Assembly: GCF_000069785.1 (NCBI RefSeq)
Contig: NC_010529.1
Span: forward strand, 493,201 to 557,200
Source of the DNA: Cupriavidus taiwanensis LMG 19424
GTDB lineage: Bacteria > Pseudomonadota > Gammaproteobacteria > Burkholderiales > Burkholderiaceae
Direction of reading: 5' to 3'
DNA: 64,000 nucleotides
Part shown: in pieces, positions 17,530-26,466 of the stretch
Position numbering within the stretch: position 1 is the first letter of the stretch
Layout of the letters: every line of letters begins with the position of its first letter
Notes under the pieces: model-generated
Seen by the model: the letters and a program-made list of their open reading frames with translations, nothing else
What the model was told of the DNA's origin: nothing
Database searches by the model: none
Translations under genes and position numbers: made by a program

Positions 17530-18252
17530 TCACTCAGTGGTGCTGGGGCTCCAGAAAGCCTGGCTGACAGCACTGGACGCTGCCAGTCTCGCAACAACGT
17601 GATCGAGCTTCTCCCCGTCGACTGAGGTCGCCATCAGCACGGCTTCGATCTCCACGTCGTCGGTACCAAAGGCGTGAACCACCAAGTCGCGGGTGGGATG
17701 ATTGCTGTCCTCCAGGGCCTCATCCAACAAGCGCATTGCCTCTTTCTGGCGCTCCCGCGGAGCGATGACATAGACGGTATTAGTGACCTCCACGGCGGGC
17801 GTATCGATGGGCTGACGGTTGATACGGTCGACCACGGGGCGCAGCAGCGTATTTGCAGCCAGCACGAATAGACACCCGACTGTAGCCTCCGGAAGCAGGT
17901 CCGCGCCGGCACACGCACCTATGGCTGCCGAGCCCCACAAGGTGGCAGCGGTATTGAGGCCGCGCACATTCCCTTCTTCTCGCATGATCACGCCCGCGCC
18001 AAGGAAGCCGATTCCCGAGACCACGTAGGCGACGACACGCACGGCACCATCGTGCCCGGCCAGCCGGTTGGCCATATCTACAAAAATGGCAGCGCCGACA
18101 GCCACCAGCACATTGGTGCGTAGGCCGGCGGTACGTTGGCGGTACTGTCGTTCGTAACCGATTATCGCACCCAGCACGAATGCCGCGGCCACGCTGATAC
18201 TGGTATCGAGCAGGGAATCCAGATTGATGTTTTGGATGGCTTCAATGGTCAT
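17530..18252 (-). CDS. MgtC/SapB-family membrane protein
   Basis: A 240-residue inner-membrane protein. The N-terminal MgtC domain has four hydrophobic segments, with the family block LGAIIGYERQYRQRTAGLRT and GIGFLGAGVIMREEG (about residues 27-110). A soluble C-terminal domain of about 100 residues follows (VYVIAPRERQKEAMRLL). MgtC proteins inhibit the F1Fo ATP synthase or modulate Mg/phosphate physiology in other bacteria; the role here is unknown. It lies 64 bp downstream of the ABC ATPase gene and is the last clear gene of a transposon-borne operon. Confidence 0.85.
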   Translation of the reverse strand: MTIEAIQNINLDSLLDTSISVAAAFVLGAIIGYERQYRQRTAGLRTNVLVAVGAAIFVDMANRLAGHDGAVRVVAYVVSGIGFLGAGVIMREEGNVRGLNTAATLWGSAAIGACAGADLLPEATVGCLFVLAANTLLRPVVDRINRQPIDTPAVEVTNTVYVIAPRERQKEAMRLLDEALEDSNHPTRDLVVHAFGTDDVEIEAVLMATSVDGEKLDHVVARLAASSAVSQAFWSPSTTE

Positions 18253-18316
18253 GTTTCGAACTGGTCAGAGTCGGGCTCAGAGTGGGCAGCCTCAGCTTGA
18301 GGACAGCCAAATTGCA

Positions 18317-19615
18317 TTAGCTTTCAAGCGAAAACCGCTCCGTATGGTCATCGCACGAGAAGATCTCAGCATAACGTCCCCATTCAATGATCGCCTCCAG
18401 CGTCTGCTTAGCCAGCTCATCGCTCAGAAAATCCTCTAACTTTTGCTCGAACCGGACGCGCGGGGCTTGCTGATCCTTTCGCTCAGCCAACACAGTTCGG
18501 ATATAGCCGGCCATTGGTACGCGCCGCACCAGGTGTTCGGCGAACAGGGCTTTACGCTCCTGTGTACCATGCTCATTGAAGAGCAAGCCCGCTACGGTCA
18601 GGACAATATCGCCCTCGCGCAGCTCGGCGAAGCCGAGGTGCCCGAGGATCTCGGCGACGGGGAAGAGATCGTCCACTTCCAGGTGCATCGTGGCTGCGAT
18701 TTCTGGCAGGTCAGCTTGGCCCCGATAGGGCTCAGCGGCTACCGTCTCGATCAGGCCCGCCATCAGATTGGTTGAAACCGGCTGCAAAGGGCTGCCGATG
18801 TCCAGGCCGTTTCTTGGCGCGGCACCCTTTGTCGGGCGGGCCGTCATCTTGGCGTAGATCTCGTCGACCAGTTCGCGGAATGCCGGCTCGAGGCGGTCAC
18901 GCCGATGCTTGAAGGGTACTTGAAACTCAGCAACGACAGATCCCGGGTTGGACGAAAGCAGCAGAATGCGGTCGCACATGAACACCGCCTCCTCGATGTT
19001 GTGGGTCACGATCAGCATCGACTTGATCGGCAACATGCGCTCGGTCCACAGATCGAGCAGATCGGTACGCAAGGTCTCTGCTGTCAGCACGTCGAGCGCC
19101 GAGAATGGCTCATCCATCAGCAACAAGGTCGGATTGACAACGAGGGCCCGGGCAAAGCCGACACGCTGGCGCATACCGCCCGATAATTCGCGGGGGAACG
19201 CGTTCTCGAAGCCATCCAGGCCAATCAGGTCGATGGCTGCAAGCGCGCGCTCACGCCGCTCCGCCGGCGGCACGCCAAGCGCTTCCAGGCCGGCTTCAAC
19301 ATTGTCGAGGACGGTGAGCCACGGAAATAGCGCAAAGGTCTGGAAGACCATAGCGACACCTTCTGCTGGGCCTTTGATCGGTGAGCCGCAGTAGTCAAGC
19401 TGGCCGGACGTGGGCGAAATCAGGCCGGCAATCATGCGCAGCAATGTGGACTTGCCCGAGCCGGACCGACCAAGCAGGCCGACGATTTCGCCTTCGCGCA
19501 GTTTTAGGTTCACGCCGTCCAGCACCAGTCGCTTGCCCTGATCGCGGCCGTAGCCGTGGCTCAGGTCGCGAACGGTCAGGATGTTCTGGGTAGGGGTCAG
19601 GATTTCGTTTTGCAT
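18317..19615 (-). CDS. NitT/TauT-type ABC transporter ATPase with AAA-associated domain
   Basis: A 432-residue ATPase. Residues about 1-250 form the nucleotide-binding domain: Walker A GLLGRSGSGKST, Q-loop VFQTFALFPW, signature LSGGMRQRVGFARAL, Walker B LLLMDEPFSALD and the switch H in IVTHNIEEAVF. Residues about 285-430 form an additional AAA-associated C-terminal domain found in a subset of nitrate/sulfonate/bicarbonate-type ATPases. It partners the permease encoded 13 bp upstream. No periplasmic binding protein is encoded in the transposon, so the substrate cannot be read from the sequence. Confidence 0.85.
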   Translation of the reverse strand: MQNEILTPTQNILTVRDLSHGYGRDQGKRLVLDGVNLKLREGEIVGLLGRSGSGKSTLLRMIAGLISPTSGQLDYCGSPIKGPAEGVAMVFQTFALFPWLTVLDNVEAGLEALGVPPAERRERALAAIDLIGLDGFENAFPRELSGGMRQRVGFARALVVNPTLLLMDEPFSALDVLTAETLRTDLLDLWTERMLPIKSMLIVTHNIEEAVFMCDRILLLSSNPGSVVAEFQVPFKHRRDRLEPAFRELVDEIYAKMTARPTKGAAPRNGLDIGSPLQPVSTNLMAGLIETVAAEPYRGQADLPEIAATMHLEVDDLFPVAEILGHLGFAELREGDIVLTVAGLLFNEHGTQERKALFAEHLVRRVPMAGYIRTVLAERKDQQAPRVRFEQKLEDFLSDELAKQTLEAIIEWGRYAEIFSCDDHTERFSLES

Positions 19616-19628
19616 TATGTTTGCCCTC

Positions 19629-21365
19629 TCAGTTCATGCGCAGCTTGCTTTCGGCGATGGCGTACAGCGGACGCCACAGAAAACGGTTGAAACAGACCAC
19701 CATGATCGACATGACAGCGATACCAAGGACGATTTTGGGATAGTCTCCAGCGGCGGTGGACTGGGCGATATAGGCGCCAAGGCCATGCGCCGACAGGCTG
19801 GTTGAGCCCCATGACACGGCCTCGGACACAATGCTCGCGTTCCACGCGCCGCCCGACGCGGTGATGGCGCCAGTCACGTAGTAGGGAAAAATCCCGGGCA
19901 GCATGATCTGCCTCCACCACTGCCAGCCACGAATGCGGAAGTTCGTGGCCGCTTCGCGGAAGTCGTTCGGAAATGCGGTGGCCCCGGCGATGACATTGAA
20001 GAGGATGTACCACTGCACTCCCAAAACGATCAGCGGACTCAGCCAGATGTCTGGGTTTAGATGGAAATGGACAATGCCGAACACAAATACCGGGAACAGC
20101 AGGTTGGCCGGGAAGGCGGCCAGGAACTGCGCCAGTGGCTGGATTTTTTCGGCAAGCCGGGGCCGCAGCCCAATCATGACCCCAACCGGCACCCAGATCA
20201 GGGAGGTGAGGACGATCAACACCAGCACGCGCAACAGTGTCAGCAGCCCCAGCCCAATGACTTTCACAACTTCGTCCAATCCGGCTTCAGTGTGCACATA
20301 GCTGACCGTCCGCCACAGCAGATAACCGGCAAGCACTGCCACAAGAAGGCTCCAGACCACGTCAACGACGCGGGCCAGGCCAGCCCGCTGGGGGCCTGAG
20401 GCCGCGGGCAGTTGCACCGCGAAGCGGGCCCGCGCCAGCTTGCGCAGCAGGCGGCCGAAGGTACGCAGCAAACTCTGGATCAAGTGGGTACGATGCACCA
20501 GGTTCAACACCCAGGACTGCGGCGCGGTTTGCGCGCTCGTGCTTTCCAGTCGGAAGCGATCTGCCCAGGCCACCATCGGACGAAACAGAAACTGGTCGTA
20601 CAGGACGATCACTGCGATCATGGCCAGGATGACCCAACCCACCGCTGCCATATTGCTGTCGGCAATGGCCGTGGCCAGGAAGGCGCCGACCCCAGGCAGG
20701 GTGATTGACTTGTCGCCGACCGTAATGGCTTCCGAGGCGACAACAAAGAACCAGCCGCCCGACATGCTCATCATCATGTTCCAGATCAGCCCCGGCATGG
20801 CAAACGGCACCTCCAGCTTCCAGAATTTCTGCCAGGGCGTTAGGCGCATGCTGTTCGACACTTCGATCAAGTCAGGCGGTAGCGTGCGCAATGACTGGTA
20901 GAAGCTGAATGTCATGTTCCAAGCCTGGCTGGTGAAAATCGCAAAGATGGCCGCCAACTCGGCGCCAAGCATGCGGCCCGGAAAGAGCGCAAGGAAAAAG
21001 ACCACGGTGAAGGAGATATAGCCTAGCACCGGCACCGACTGCAGGATGTCGAGCATGGGGACCAGTACCTTCTCCGCCCGGCGGCTCTTGGCTGCCAGCG
21101 TGCCATACGTGAAGGTGAACAGCAGCGACGCCGCCAGCGCGGCCAGCATACGCAGCGTGGTCCGCAGGGCGTACTCGGGCAGCATGGCAGGATCTAGCGA
21201 AATTGCCTCGGCGCTGGGTCCGGCAAGCGGTGCCAGTGTTTCACGGATGCCTGACGCGGCCACTACCAGCAGGCCGATAATCAGTGGTAGGGCAATGAAA
21301 TCCCAGCGGTTCGGCAGCAGACGCCGAGCCGTACCTGGGAGTTGCGGCATGAATTCGTTTGCCAT
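19629..21365 (-). CDS. Duplicated-domain ABC transporter permease
   Basis: A 578-residue inner-membrane protein made of two binding-protein-dependent permease domains in one chain. Each half has several hydrophobic helices and an EAA-type loop: EVSNSMRLTPWQKFWKLEVP in the first half and EAATNFRIRGWQWWRQIMLP in the second. One polypeptide can therefore supply both membrane halves of the transporter. The neighbouring ATPase belongs to the NitT/TauT type. It is encoded between the porin and the ATPase, all in one direction, with no solute-binding protein gene. Confidence 0.85.
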   Translation of the reverse strand: MANEFMPQLPGTARRLLPNRWDFIALPLIIGLLVVAASGIRETLAPLAGPSAEAISLDPAMLPEYALRTTLRMLAALAASLLFTFTYGTLAAKSRRAEKVLVPMLDILQSVPVLGYISFTVVFFLALFPGRMLGAELAAIFAIFTSQAWNMTFSFYQSLRTLPPDLIEVSNSMRLTPWQKFWKLEVPFAMPGLIWNMMMSMSGGWFFVVASEAITVGDKSITLPGVGAFLATAIADSNMAAVGWVILAMIAVIVLYDQFLFRPMVAWADRFRLESTSAQTAPQSWVLNLVHRTHLIQSLLRTFGRLLRKLARARFAVQLPAASGPQRAGLARVVDVVWSLLVAVLAGYLLWRTVSYVHTEAGLDEVVKVIGLGLLTLLRVLVLIVLTSLIWVPVGVMIGLRPRLAEKIQPLAQFLAAFPANLLFPVFVFGIVHFHLNPDIWLSPLIVLGVQWYILFNVIAGATAFPNDFREAATNFRIRGWQWWRQIMLPGIFPYYVTGAITASGGAWNASIVSEAVSWGSTSLSAHGLGAYIAQSTAAGDYPKIVLGIAVMSIMVVCFNRFLWRPLYAIAESKLRMN

Positions 21366-21571
21366 GGGGCTTCCTTGGCCGACAGCATGGTTAAACGGAA
21401 GCCCACGAAGCGTGTGCTGGCAGCTTGGTCAGAACAGGTTCGCGAGCCATTGGATTCACTACCCTGGCCGGGTCGCCAGCGGCTACGGGTAGTTGGCAGG
21501 CGCAGCACAGCGACTAGAGGCGTCATCCATAATGGCTCCTCCTGTTCACTGGGATACTATCGCTCTGCGCC

Positions 21572-23008
21572 TCAGAACTCGGCGTGGAACCGGACGCCAT
21601 AGAATGTTGCCGGCCCCCGGTCCCGGTTGTAGCCCGGGTTGCGGATGTATTGAAAATTCGGACTGACGCTGAAGTACTTCAACAACGCCAGGCTGTAATA
21701 GATCTCGAGCACTTGTTCCGGTCCATAGCGCAATGCGCCATCGCCGAGGAACGCTCCCAGACCGCCGGCGGCCAGGTAGTCCCGGTGCGGTGATCGCAGC
21801 ATGTTGACGGCCATCGCCACCCCGAGTTCGTCATTGGGCCGTCCCCAGGACGTGCCTTTGAGCGTGCCGCCGCCGGCAATTTGCTTGCCGATCTCGGTAA
21901 AGGCGTAGGTTTCCGTCTTGTCGTCCGACATATTGGCGCGGAAGAACACGCCCAGCGAATCATTGACCTCCTGCAGCAACGTAATGCCCACGCCCACCTT
22001 GGCATGTTCCGCGCGCACGTCGGCAACATCGGGCGTCACGTTGTTGGCCTGCCCGAATGCGATGGCATCGCTGAACTTGCCCATCTTCGCTTTATTGCGC
22101 CAGAGCAGCAGGCGCGCCGCTCCGGGACGGCCAGCGAGGGTATAGCGCTTTTCAAGCTCCAGGATGTCGCCGTAGTGCTCAAACATCCGTGTGTCGAGCT
22201 TCAGTCCGTTGGATTCGAGCGGTTGCAGGAAATGACCAAAGCGCGCCGACCAGCCATCGCCCACGTACTCTAGCGACACGCCCCAGTTGTAGCCGCGCGC
22301 ATCGGCGGGATAGTCGAACGAGCCATGTGTCAGCGATGACCAGTTCATGAACTGGGTGCGCGGGTCGGAGCCGTAGGGGTTCAGGTCGAAGACGTCGAGC
22401 ACGCCGAAGTTGCCAGCGGTCAGCACGACGCGCTGTTTGTCGACGGTTCGCGCAAACTGGTTGAAGTCGGCATCAAGCTTCTCCTCGCCACCACCCAGGC
22501 CCCAGGTCTGGCGCACGAAGGCGCGGGCCCGGTAGAACGTAGGATTGGTGCCCGACGATTTGGCCAGTTCCCCGTTGGTCAGGCCTCCGAGACCATGCAG
22601 GCCAGAGAAGGGCACACCCTGCGAGACTTCAGGATTGAAGTGAAACTCTGCCCCTTGCCATAGGCGCAGGCCCAGGTCGAGCGTGCTGGTGAACGAATAA
22701 CTCTTGGCCCGTTCCGTGCCGAGGCTGTGCTCGCCGGAATAGGCCGCGCCAAACGAAGGCTTGCGCTGCCAGATGTAGGTGGCTTGCCCGTGGAAGGCAA
22801 AACGGTCCTCCATCGGATCTGCCGTCGCATTGCCGGGGGCAGCGCCGGAAGCCGGCTGGCTTTCACCGGCGTTCTGGGCATGCGCCGGTGCGAGACCAAT
22901 GGCTAGGAGCACCACGGTCAGCGCCGCGAGCGTGCGGGCCGACCAACGAGTGCCCTTCAAAAGGGTGAGGGCGGAGAAGGCAAACTGAAAACAGGTAATG
23001 AACGACAT
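21572..23008 (-). CDS. OprB-like outer-membrane porin
   Basis: A beta-barrel outer-membrane protein of about 478 residues from the ATG at 23008, which has GGGAGG just upstream; an ORF start 21 codons earlier has no such site. A signal peptide ends near APAHAQN. The mature part has many alternating strands with aromatic girdles (GQATYIWQRKPSF near the start) and ends in F (GVRFHAEF), the usual C-terminal signature for barrel assembly. It most resembles carbohydrate-selective porins of the OprB family. As the first gene of the porin-permease-ATPase-mgtC operon it probably admits the transported solute. Confidence 0.75.
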   Translation of the reverse strand: MSFITCFQFAFSALTLLKGTRWSARTLAALTVVLLAIGLAPAHAQNAGESQPASGAAPGNATADPMEDRFAFHGQATYIWQRKPSFGAAYSGEHSLGTERAKSYSFTSTLDLGLRLWQGAEFHFNPEVSQGVPFSGLHGLGGLTNGELAKSSGTNPTFYRARAFVRQTWGLGGGEEKLDADFNQFARTVDKQRVVLTAGNFGVLDVFDLNPYGSDPRTQFMNWSSLTHGSFDYPADARGYNWGVSLEYVGDGWSARFGHFLQPLESNGLKLDTRMFEHYGDILELEKRYTLAGRPGAARLLLWRNKAKMGKFSDAIAFGQANNVTPDVADVRAEHAKVGVGITLLQEVNDSLGVFFRANMSDDKTETYAFTEIGKQIAGGGTLKGTSWGRPNDELGVAMAVNMLRSPHRDYLAAGGLGAFLGDGALRYGPEQVLEIYYSLALLKYFSVSPNFQYIRNPGYNRDRGPATFYGVRFHAEF

Positions 23009-23039
23009 GAGACCTCCCTCACGCGCTTCTATGGCGCGT

Positions 23040-23105
23040 GTAGGCTCGGGGCGACTACCCGAGAGGGCCAAAGAGTGAGCGCAAACGTCACCCGCATCTG
23101 CCTAC
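23040..23105 (-). ncRNA. Candidate structured leader RNA of the porin operon
   Basis: In the 5' leader of the porin gene the transcript can form a three-way junction. The closing stem is GUAGGC/GCCUAC (complements of 23100-23105 and 23040-23045); one arm is GGGUGA/UCACUC and the other CUCGGG/CCCGAG. A further 7-bp hairpin (CACGCGC/GCGCGTG) lies between it and the ribosome-binding site. I cannot assign it to a known riboswitch class. It may control the operon in response to the transported solute. Confidence 0.35.
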
Positions 23106-23557
23106 TCGGTAGATCGCTAACAAGAAAAATCGGGAGGTGGCCACACAGGAGAATCTGCATGGTTGCCACTACCCGCCGGTAACGGCTAGGCAGTGGCGAG
23201 ATGTCGCCTTGACTGACTAGCCGTTCAGTGATCGGCGTGGCGCCGACTAGAACAACAGTCCATGGGGAGAACCCTTAGTGATGACCGGGCGCAGCATACC
23301 AAAATGTTTCATGGGACCGCAATGGATTTTCGGAGGCCCATAGAGGCGACTGCGGTGTTTCTGCGACACGTGGTTTTCGTCGGCGGAACCGTCAAAATGC
23401 GCCTCACCCGGCGGCGGACCAAATCAGTCACTGACTCTCTCGATGCCGGCGCCTACGCGACGCCAGCGGAAACCCCGGCTAGGCCTTGGCTAGGCCGATC
23501 CATTCGAGGCCGATGGAAAGGGCCGAGCGCCTCACAAATGACAGGGGCGATCAGCGC
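23106..23557. other. Upstream region of the porin operon, no gene seen
   Basis: About 450 bases between the porin leader and the TnpS-like gene. They presumably include the porin promoter. I see no convincing ORF. Confidence 0.35.
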
Positions 23558-24730
23558 CTACTGTGGCAAAGCGGGCGTGGTGGATGGTTGACACTGTTGC
23601 TCGCCCACGGTGTGCGCATGCCGCCGATCGTCCTCGGCGTGCAGGTAGATGCCAGTCGTCTCAATCGAGGCATGCCGCAGGTTCTTCTGGATAAAACGGA
23701 TATCGGTGCCGGCGTCGGCCTGGTGCGAAGCCGCAGAATGGCGCAGCCAGTGCGTCGAGGCACGCGTCAGCGTCACCGCGCCGGCCGGATCGCTCGCCTC
23801 CAACACGGCGGCCGCCCGCCGGAACACCTCCTTCGCGATCAGATAGACCGCCGTCGGCGTGAGGTGCCGCTGCGCGTCGCCGGCGACGCTCAGAATGGCC
23901 GGGCTCAGCTCACCGGGCGCGGGCATCGGCGGCAGGCCGTGGAACGCGCGATAGCGAGCAAACTCGGCCATCAACGCGTCGCTCACTGGTACCTCGCCCT
24001 CGGCGCCACCCTTGCCGACAACGTACAGCCACCAGCGCCCCCGCCGCTGGACGAAGTCGGCTGCCCTCGCGCGGGCGGCTTCGCTCGCGCGCAGCGCTGT
24101 ATGGTAGAGAAAGCGCATCACCCAGCGGCTGCGCTCGTAATGCTGGCACTCGCGCGGCGTGCCCTGCGGCCAGCCCTCCATCGACGCGAGCACCACCTGC
24201 CACAGCGCATGATCGAGATAACGCTCGACGCGTCGAGCGCGCGAGCCACGCGTTGAGCGGCTGCGGCGCAGGGCAAGCGGATTGCCCGCGAGGTAGCCGG
24301 CCGCGACAAGGTAGTCGAGCAGTCCGGAAAGGATGCCGAGCGCCTGACGGCGGCTGCGCTCGGACAGCGGCCCATCGAAAAGCCGCCGCGCGCCGCCGCG
24401 GCGCGGCAGGGCCGGGTCGGTCCAGTCGGCCGTCGGCGCGGCCAGAAACTGCTCATAAAGCAGGAAATCCTCGCGCGTGAGGCTCGACATCGGCTTGCCC
24501 AGCGTGCGTGTTGCCCAGACGAGCAGCCGCACCACTTCCTTTCGGTAGCTGCGCAGGGTGTGCGGCGAACTGGCGTACTCGGCAAGCCACAAGCGTACGG
24601 CCTCAAGGTCGGTATCGGCCGTGACCTGCCGGTTGGCGGCGCGCGCCCGGTTAGTGCCGTCACGGCCGTCCAGTGCAGAGGGCAATACGATCGGCAGGAC
24701 TGATTCGTGTGCTGGAGCGGGCAAGTTCAT
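23558..24730 (-). CDS. TnpS-like tyrosine recombinase of Tn-1
   Basis: A recombinase of about 390 residues (ATG at 24730; the frame is open to 24763). The core-binding domain (SSPHTLRSYRKEVVRLLVWA) is followed by R in ALRASEAARARAADF, H and R in HWLRHSAASHQAD, H in NLRHASIETT and Y in GIYLHAEDD. It is divergent from the TnpT-like gene 117 bp away. In Tn4651-type Tn3-family transposons such a pair (TnpS recombinase, TnpT coiled-coil helper) resolves cointegrates at a site between the two genes. It is similar in layout and C-terminus to the recombinase at 14010. Confidence 0.8.
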   Translation of the reverse strand: MNLPAPAHESVLPIVLPSALDGRDGTNRARAANRQVTADTDLEAVRLWLAEYASSPHTLRSYRKEVVRLLVWATRTLGKPMSSLTREDFLLYEQFLAAPTADWTDPALPRRGGARRLFDGPLSERSRRQALGILSGLLDYLVAAGYLAGNPLALRRSRSTRGSRARRVERYLDHALWQVVLASMEGWPQGTPRECQHYERSRWVMRFLYHTALRASEAARARAADFVQRRGRWWLYVVGKGGAEGEVPVSDALMAEFARYRAFHGLPPMPAPGELSPAILSVAGDAQRHLTPTAVYLIAKEVFRRAAAVLEASDPAGAVTLTRASTHWLRHSAASHQADAGTDIRFIQKNLRHASIETTGIYLHAEDDRRHAHTVGEQQCQPSTTPALPQ

Positions 24731-24779
24731 GGACTGACACGATTTTGCGGCGGGGTTCCGCATCGTACACCTACGAAGC

Positions 24780-24841
24780 TTACGATTATGCGCGTTATCG
24801 TAAATTTCTGGCGCTTGTGATTACGTATATAACGTAATACG
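24780..24841. promoter_or_regulatory. Candidate resolution site of Tn-1
   Basis: Between tnpS and tnpT lie TTACGAT (24780-24786) and its inverse ATCGTAA (24797-24803), then ATTACGT-ATATA-ACGTAAT around 24820-24838, and the decamer ACGTAATACG at 24832-24841. The decamer recurs upstream of the other two KfrA/TnpT-like genes. I infer a recombinase core followed by TnpT-binding sites overlapping the promoters. Confidence 0.5.
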
Positions 24842-24846
24842 ATCAT

Positions 24847-25842
24847 ATGCATTATTCAGAATCCAGAAATTCCACCTCTCAGCCGCTTCCGCCCATGAGC
24901 CGTATCAGCGATACCCGTCTACGCACCCGTGAAGCAGCCGCGCGCCTGGTTGCCGCGGGCCGACACCCGCATGAGCTCACCGTCGACCTGATCTACGCCG
25001 AGATTCGCCAGGGCAGCCGCACCACCATCAATGACGAGCTGAAGCTGTGGAAGGACGAGCAGGCGCGCAACGACGCGCTCTCTGCCGCATTGCCGCCAGC
25101 CGTCGCCAACGCCATGCTGTCTGTCTGGGCGTTGGCCGTCGCGCAGGGAGAACAGGTCTTTGCGCAGCGCAGCGGGGAGTTTGAGGCCGAAGCGGCCGCC
25201 GCAACCACGCGCGCCGAATCGCTGCAGGTCGCCAATGCGGGATTGCAGGCGGAAGTACAAACGCTTCGCACTCAGGTTGACGACCTGCAGGCGCGGCTCG
25301 CCACCGCGCTTGCCGATCACGCCAGGGGCCAGACCCAGCTGGACGCAGCCATCCGCCAGGCCGAAGCAGCCGTGGCTGAGCGCGATGCCGTGCGCGCGCA
25401 ATCGGACCAGGCCCTGCACGAAGCGCAGTCCACCCATGCCCGCGAACTGGAAGCTGTGCGGGCTGCCCGCGCCGAACACGAGGCCGCCCTGCGGGCGGAG
25501 GTCGACCAGGCCACCGCCCGGCTCGAAGGCGTGCAGAAGCTCGTCATGCTGCAGACCGACGAAGCGCGCGAAGCCCAGCGTCGCGCGGAAGCGGCCGTTT
25601 CGAAGACCCGGCAACGAAACGAGCAACTTGTGGCCGACGGGCAGCGTCTCTCCGCCGACGCTGCTGAACAGCGGCGGCTGGCCGAACGGCATGAAAAACA
25701 GCTCGCCGGTGTCATGGAAGAAACGCGCGAACTGCGGCGCGAGCGCGATTCCCTGACCCAGCAGGTAGCCCTGTTGCAGGGCCAGCTCAAGGGCCGCGAC
25801 GAATCCGCGCCAGCGCGTACAGCCAGACGTCGCGCCAGTTGA
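24847..25842 (+). CDS. TnpT-like KfrA-family coiled-coil DNA-binding protein of Tn-1
   Basis: A 331-residue protein, possibly starting at the internal ATG at 24895 (MSRISDTRLRTREAAARLV). The N-terminal KfrA_N domain (about residues 20-85) contains TVDLIYAEIRQGSRTTINDE, which aligns with the helix-turn-helix of plasmid KfrA proteins. The remainder, about residues 110-320, is an almost continuous Ala/Glu/Gln/Arg coiled coil, with a basic tail (ARTARRRAS). By position, divergent from a tyrosine recombinase and beside TnpA, it fits TnpT, the accessory factor in cointegrate resolution. Confidence 0.7.
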   Translation: MHYSESRNSTSQPLPPMSRISDTRLRTREAAARLVAAGRHPHELTVDLIYAEIRQGSRTTINDELKLWKDEQARNDALSAALPPAVANAMLSVWALAVAQGEQVFAQRSGEFEAEAAAATTRAESLQVANAGLQAEVQTLRTQVDDLQARLATALADHARGQTQLDAAIRQAEAAVAERDAVRAQSDQALHEAQSTHARELEAVRAARAEHEAALRAEVDQATARLEGVQKLVMLQTDEAREAQRRAEAAVSKTRQRNEQLVADGQRLSADAAEQRRLAERHEKQLAGVMEETRELRRERDSLTQQVALLQGQLKGRDESAPARTARRRAS

Positions 25843-25980
25843 GCCAAACAGCGAACAACGGCTTTCGGAGTACCGCGGAGTGCCTCAGCGCCCGCGCTAC
25901 AATCGGGCCTTCGGTCCTCGCCTGGCGGCGCTGGACCGATGCAGTGCCATGAGCAACCGCCCGACAGGAAACCGAGCCTC

Positions 25981-26415
25981 ATGAACACGAACGAACCGCA
26001 AACACCGGCCTGGCAGCCGATCGCTGCGCTGCCGGTCATTCTTGATCTCGCCGGCGCGCAGATTGAAGAGGTACAGGCTACCTTCGACGCTCTGACCCGG
26101 TGCCGGTCGCGACCCCATGTGCTTGACGACGCCACCCTGGCCCGGACGCGCCAGGTCTACGGCGAGCAACGGGATTTTCTGCCGATCCAGCGCGAGCAGG
26201 TTACACGGTGGCGATCCGGGCCGCTCACACCGCAGGAGCGCGAAGAACTTGCTCATCTGAGCGCGCGGATCGAGCGGCTGGCGGCGCTGCTCGACGATAT
26301 TCTCGCGCTGACAGACGAGCTGTCGCACGGCACGATCGACCGGATCCTGGGCATGAGCGATGCGGACCTTGCCGCTGCGGTGTTATCGGGCTCGCTCAGA
26401 TTGCCGCAACGCTGA
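25981..26415 (+). CDS. Small conserved-looking protein upstream of tnpA
   Basis: A 144-residue protein with a helical, acidic profile (for example GPLTPQEREELAHLSARIER) and no membrane segment or signal. Family not recognised. It lies 51 bp before tnpA and in the same direction, so it is probably cotranscribed. Tn4651/Tn4652-type elements encode a small protein, TnpC, that limits transposase expression; a similar role is possible but unproven. Confidence 0.45.
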   Translation: MNTNEPQTPAWQPIAALPVILDLAGAQIEEVQATFDALTRCRSRPHVLDDATLARTRQVYGEQRDFLPIQREQVTRWRSGPLTPQEREELAHLSARIERLAALLDDILALTDELSHGTIDRILGMSDADLAAAVLSGSLRLPQR

Positions 26416-26466
26416 CACGCGGAAAATGCTGCAACGGTACCGGCTGGCTCGATTCGCGCGGCACCT

